Positions 62,506 to 64,000 of a DNA stretch of 64,000 nucleotides are shown piece after piece. The DNA is taken from NCBI GenBank assembly GCA_030432235.1, contig JAUIHT010000012.1:34496-98495 (forward strand). Direction: 5' to 3'. How positions within the stretch are numbered: the stretch's first letter is position 1; the number at the start of each line of letters is the position of its first letter. The position numbers and the translations under genes were made by a program. Below the pieces are notes generated by a model that was given only the letters and a program-made list of their open reading frames with translations, was not told where the DNA came from and did no database searches. Source of the DNA: Verrucomicrobiia bacterium (lineage in GTDB: Bacteria; Verrucomicrobiota; Verrucomicrobiia; Opitutales; Cerasicoccaceae).

Positions 62506-63771
62506 CTACAGATACGCTCCCAAACCGATCACTTGAGGGTTGAACTCGTGTACTCCTCTACGCGCAATAAATAGACTTTCCAAGCGCGGCAACCAAGACT
62601 CATTTGCTTGAGGTGTAAATTGCGGCGAGTTTAATTCTATTCCATTCATGACAGGTAGATGAGATGCTGTCAGCCATGAGTGTATCGCAGCAATGCCCGG
62701 ATTGGTCAGATCCTGCATAGCCAGCAAGAGGTTGCGCTCATGCGCCCATGCTGCGGCCACAAGCGTAAAGCTATGGCCCTTGCAGGTTTTTAGCGCCAGC
62801 CCGCTCCACCCCTGCTCAATAGCGAGGGGAAGCAAACCAATACTGGTTAAGCCCTCATCAAGCAAAACAGGCTTAAGGGCGGCAACCTCACTCCAATCAC
62901 AGGCATAACGCTGAATGTCCCGGCTGGTGGGCTGCTCGAGATAATCGACGGCATCGTAGGCGTGGGCATCTTCTTCACGAAGCAGTTGCAGGTAGTCCAG
63001 CACCTCTACCTCATTCCGATACGCTTCATTGCTATCCAGGCTAAGGCGGGGCGAGGAAGCACCATTTTGACAAGCTGCACGATAAACCGCAATCGTACGG
63101 GCAACATCCTCGCGAACAGATTCCCCAAGCAGCTTGATTTTGAAATGGCAGAAGCCTTGATCCCTGATTGCCGCAACAAGCTCACCCTCCAAATCATCCT
63201 GTGCATTGAGAATCCACCACCCGTTTAATGTTTCTTCTGGCGGACGAAGCGTGCTCGCAATAGCCTGGCACACCCCCTCGCTAAAATACGCATCAGCACT
63301 GGGGATCGGTACGGGATCGCGATAGAAGGAGAAGGCGGAAGCATGTATTGCCTGTCCCGCCGCATCATGAATTGCCGCATCAAACGGTGCCACACAAAGT
63401 GCAAGCGCCAGAGGCGGAATCGCATCAACATCGGTGCAATACTTGTGGTGCAGGCGTAAGCCGAGCTCCAGTGGGTGAGCAGGTGCACCCAGCGCATGGG
63501 GCAATTCACTGGCGATTTGTCGACAACGCTCTCTGAGAATGCCGTCCTTATCTTTGTGGAAAAGGCTGGCACTCGGCCAGGCCCACAAATCACTAAGATA
63601 AATAGAGCCTCTCCCCTCTCCCTCGTGGCATCCAACCTTTACCCGCACCGTCGCCCGCGCCTCGGTAATCGTCTCGATGCGACCACTGCTCAGCTGCATG
63701 GGAGTCCGGAATTTCTGTGAAAAGAACTCTACCTTAACAGATAGAATCTGCGTCTGCTCAAGAGTTGTCAT
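62506..63771 (-). CDS. Enolase-superfamily enzyme (mandelate racemase/dehydratase-like)
   Basis: A 421-residue enzyme of the enolase superfamily. The KxK motif (HFKIKLLG) supplies the base, and metal ligands follow at the ends of barrel strands: Asp in SLDSNEAY, Glu in YLEQP, and Asp/Glu in LLDEGL. A late LKTCKGHS lysine completes the muconate-lactonising type pattern. Substrates in this group are sugar acids (dehydration) or dipeptides; the neighbouring sugar genes favour an acid sugar dehydratase. It is convergent to the epimerase gene. Confidence 0.78.
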   Translation of the reverse strand: MTTLEQTQILSVKVEFFSQKFRTPMQLSSGRIETITEARATVRVKVGCHEGEGRGSIYLSDLWAWPSASLFHKDKDGILRERCRQIASELPHALGAPAHPLELGLRLHHKYCTDVDAIPPLALALCVAPFDAAIHDAAGQAIHASAFSFYRDPVPIPSADAYFSEGVCQAIASTLRPPEETLNGWWILNAQDDLEGELVAAIRDQGFCHFKIKLLGESVREDVARTIAVYRAACQNGASSPRLSLDSNEAYRNEVEVLDYLQLLREEDAHAYDAVDYLEQPTSRDIQRYACDWSEVAALKPVLLDEGLTSIGLLPLAIEQGWSGLALKTCKGHSFTLVAAAWAHERNLLLAMQDLTNPGIAAIHSWLTASHLPVMNGIELNSPQFTPQANESWLPRLESLFIARRGVHEFNPQVIGLGAYL

Positions 63772-64000
63772 AGAATAAAGAAAATGGCGTTACCACGCTG
63801 GTTAATATCAATCGTAATAGCGTGAATTCAGAACAATGATTTTGATGATCGCATTTAAACTGTAACATCGTGCTCCGGCGAACCCTAGGGTGTGTCTTCA
63901 AATTAAGAAACGAGGGAAAAAGAGGTAATTTTGAGGATTTTTTCGGCTTTCGAAGTGGTGTGAATCCAGATTCATGAACTGAGAAAACGGAAAAAGACGC
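63772..64000. other. Right-end intergenic region
   Basis: Holds the promoter of the enolase-superfamily gene. CACGCT/AGCGTG arms at 63794-63799 and 63819-63824 form an inverted repeat that may be an operator. The last 110 bases (from GGGTGTGTCTTC at about 63888) could be the end of an insertion sequence, but no transposase is in view. Confidence 0.3.

Noticed and set aside
1..64000. CRISPR arrays, rRNA genes, full tRNA genes, integrase or replication genes
   Set aside because: None could be recognised by eye in the window; the integrase is expected beyond the left edge.

Overview
The window looks like the chromosome of a marine member of the Verrucomicrobiota, most likely class Opitutia. The grounds are PEP-CTERM sorting tails on an autotransporter-repeat protein and a LamG protein, prepilin-like proteins with an H-X-DG tail, GntR-type regulators with LacI-like sensor domains, several sulfatases, and mostly weak Shine-Dalgarno sequences. 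This is inference from gene content; no rRNA or marker gene is present.

Positions 1 to about 49,214 read as the right part of an integrative and conjugative element (ICE). It ends at a 28-base fragment that matches the 3' end of a tRNA (closest to tRNA-Asp), followed by a tRNA-style terminator: the scar expected where an element integrates into a tRNA 3' end. The element continues beyond the left edge, and no integrase is visible here. Its conjugation backbone is split into two blocks. One is a trb/MPF-T type IV secretion operon on the minus strand (about 10.8-21.3 kb) with a divergent ClpB-like AAA+ ATPase. The other is a MobF relaxase plus a VirD4-type coupling protein (39.4-44.1 kb). Between the blocks lies a 16.6 kb carbohydrate cargo (22.5-39.1 kb): an alpha-L-fucosidase, three sulfatases, four SGNH esterases, a clan GH-A hydrolase, a GPH sugar symporter, a GntR/LacI-type regulator, a prepilin-like protein and a PEP-CTERM protein. 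The set fits use of a sulfated, acetylated, fucose-containing glycan. The fucosidase and two of the sulfatases lack signal peptides, so late steps probably occur in the cytoplasm after import by the symporter.

The rest of the element is defence and counter-defence. At the left are a type IIG/Eco57I-like methyltransferase (N-terminus cut by the window edge) coupled to a PD-(D/E)XK nuclease candidate, an ArdC antirestriction protein, a large NTPase with a degenerate SIR2-like N-terminus coupled to a partner of unknown function, and a CoiA-like nuclease. At the right are a Gabija-like OLD nuclease/UvrD helicase pair and a 251-residue protein of unknown function. The SIR2-like/NTPase pair (5,046-9,446) is the best candidate for an undescribed system.

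From 49.2 kb to the end is presumed host chromosome: a second glycan or sugar-acid catabolic region. It holds a Gfo/Idh/MocA oxidoreductase, an alpha/beta hydrolase, an FAD oxidoreductase, a 980-residue secreted protein with a CBM9-like domain and predicted TIM barrel, a prepilin-like protein, a LamG/PEP-CTERM-like protein, a GH20-like protein, a GntR/LacI-type regulator, an AGE-family epimerase and an enolase-superfamily enzyme. It repeats the regulator + prepilin-like + PEP-CTERM arrangement seen in the ICE cargo.
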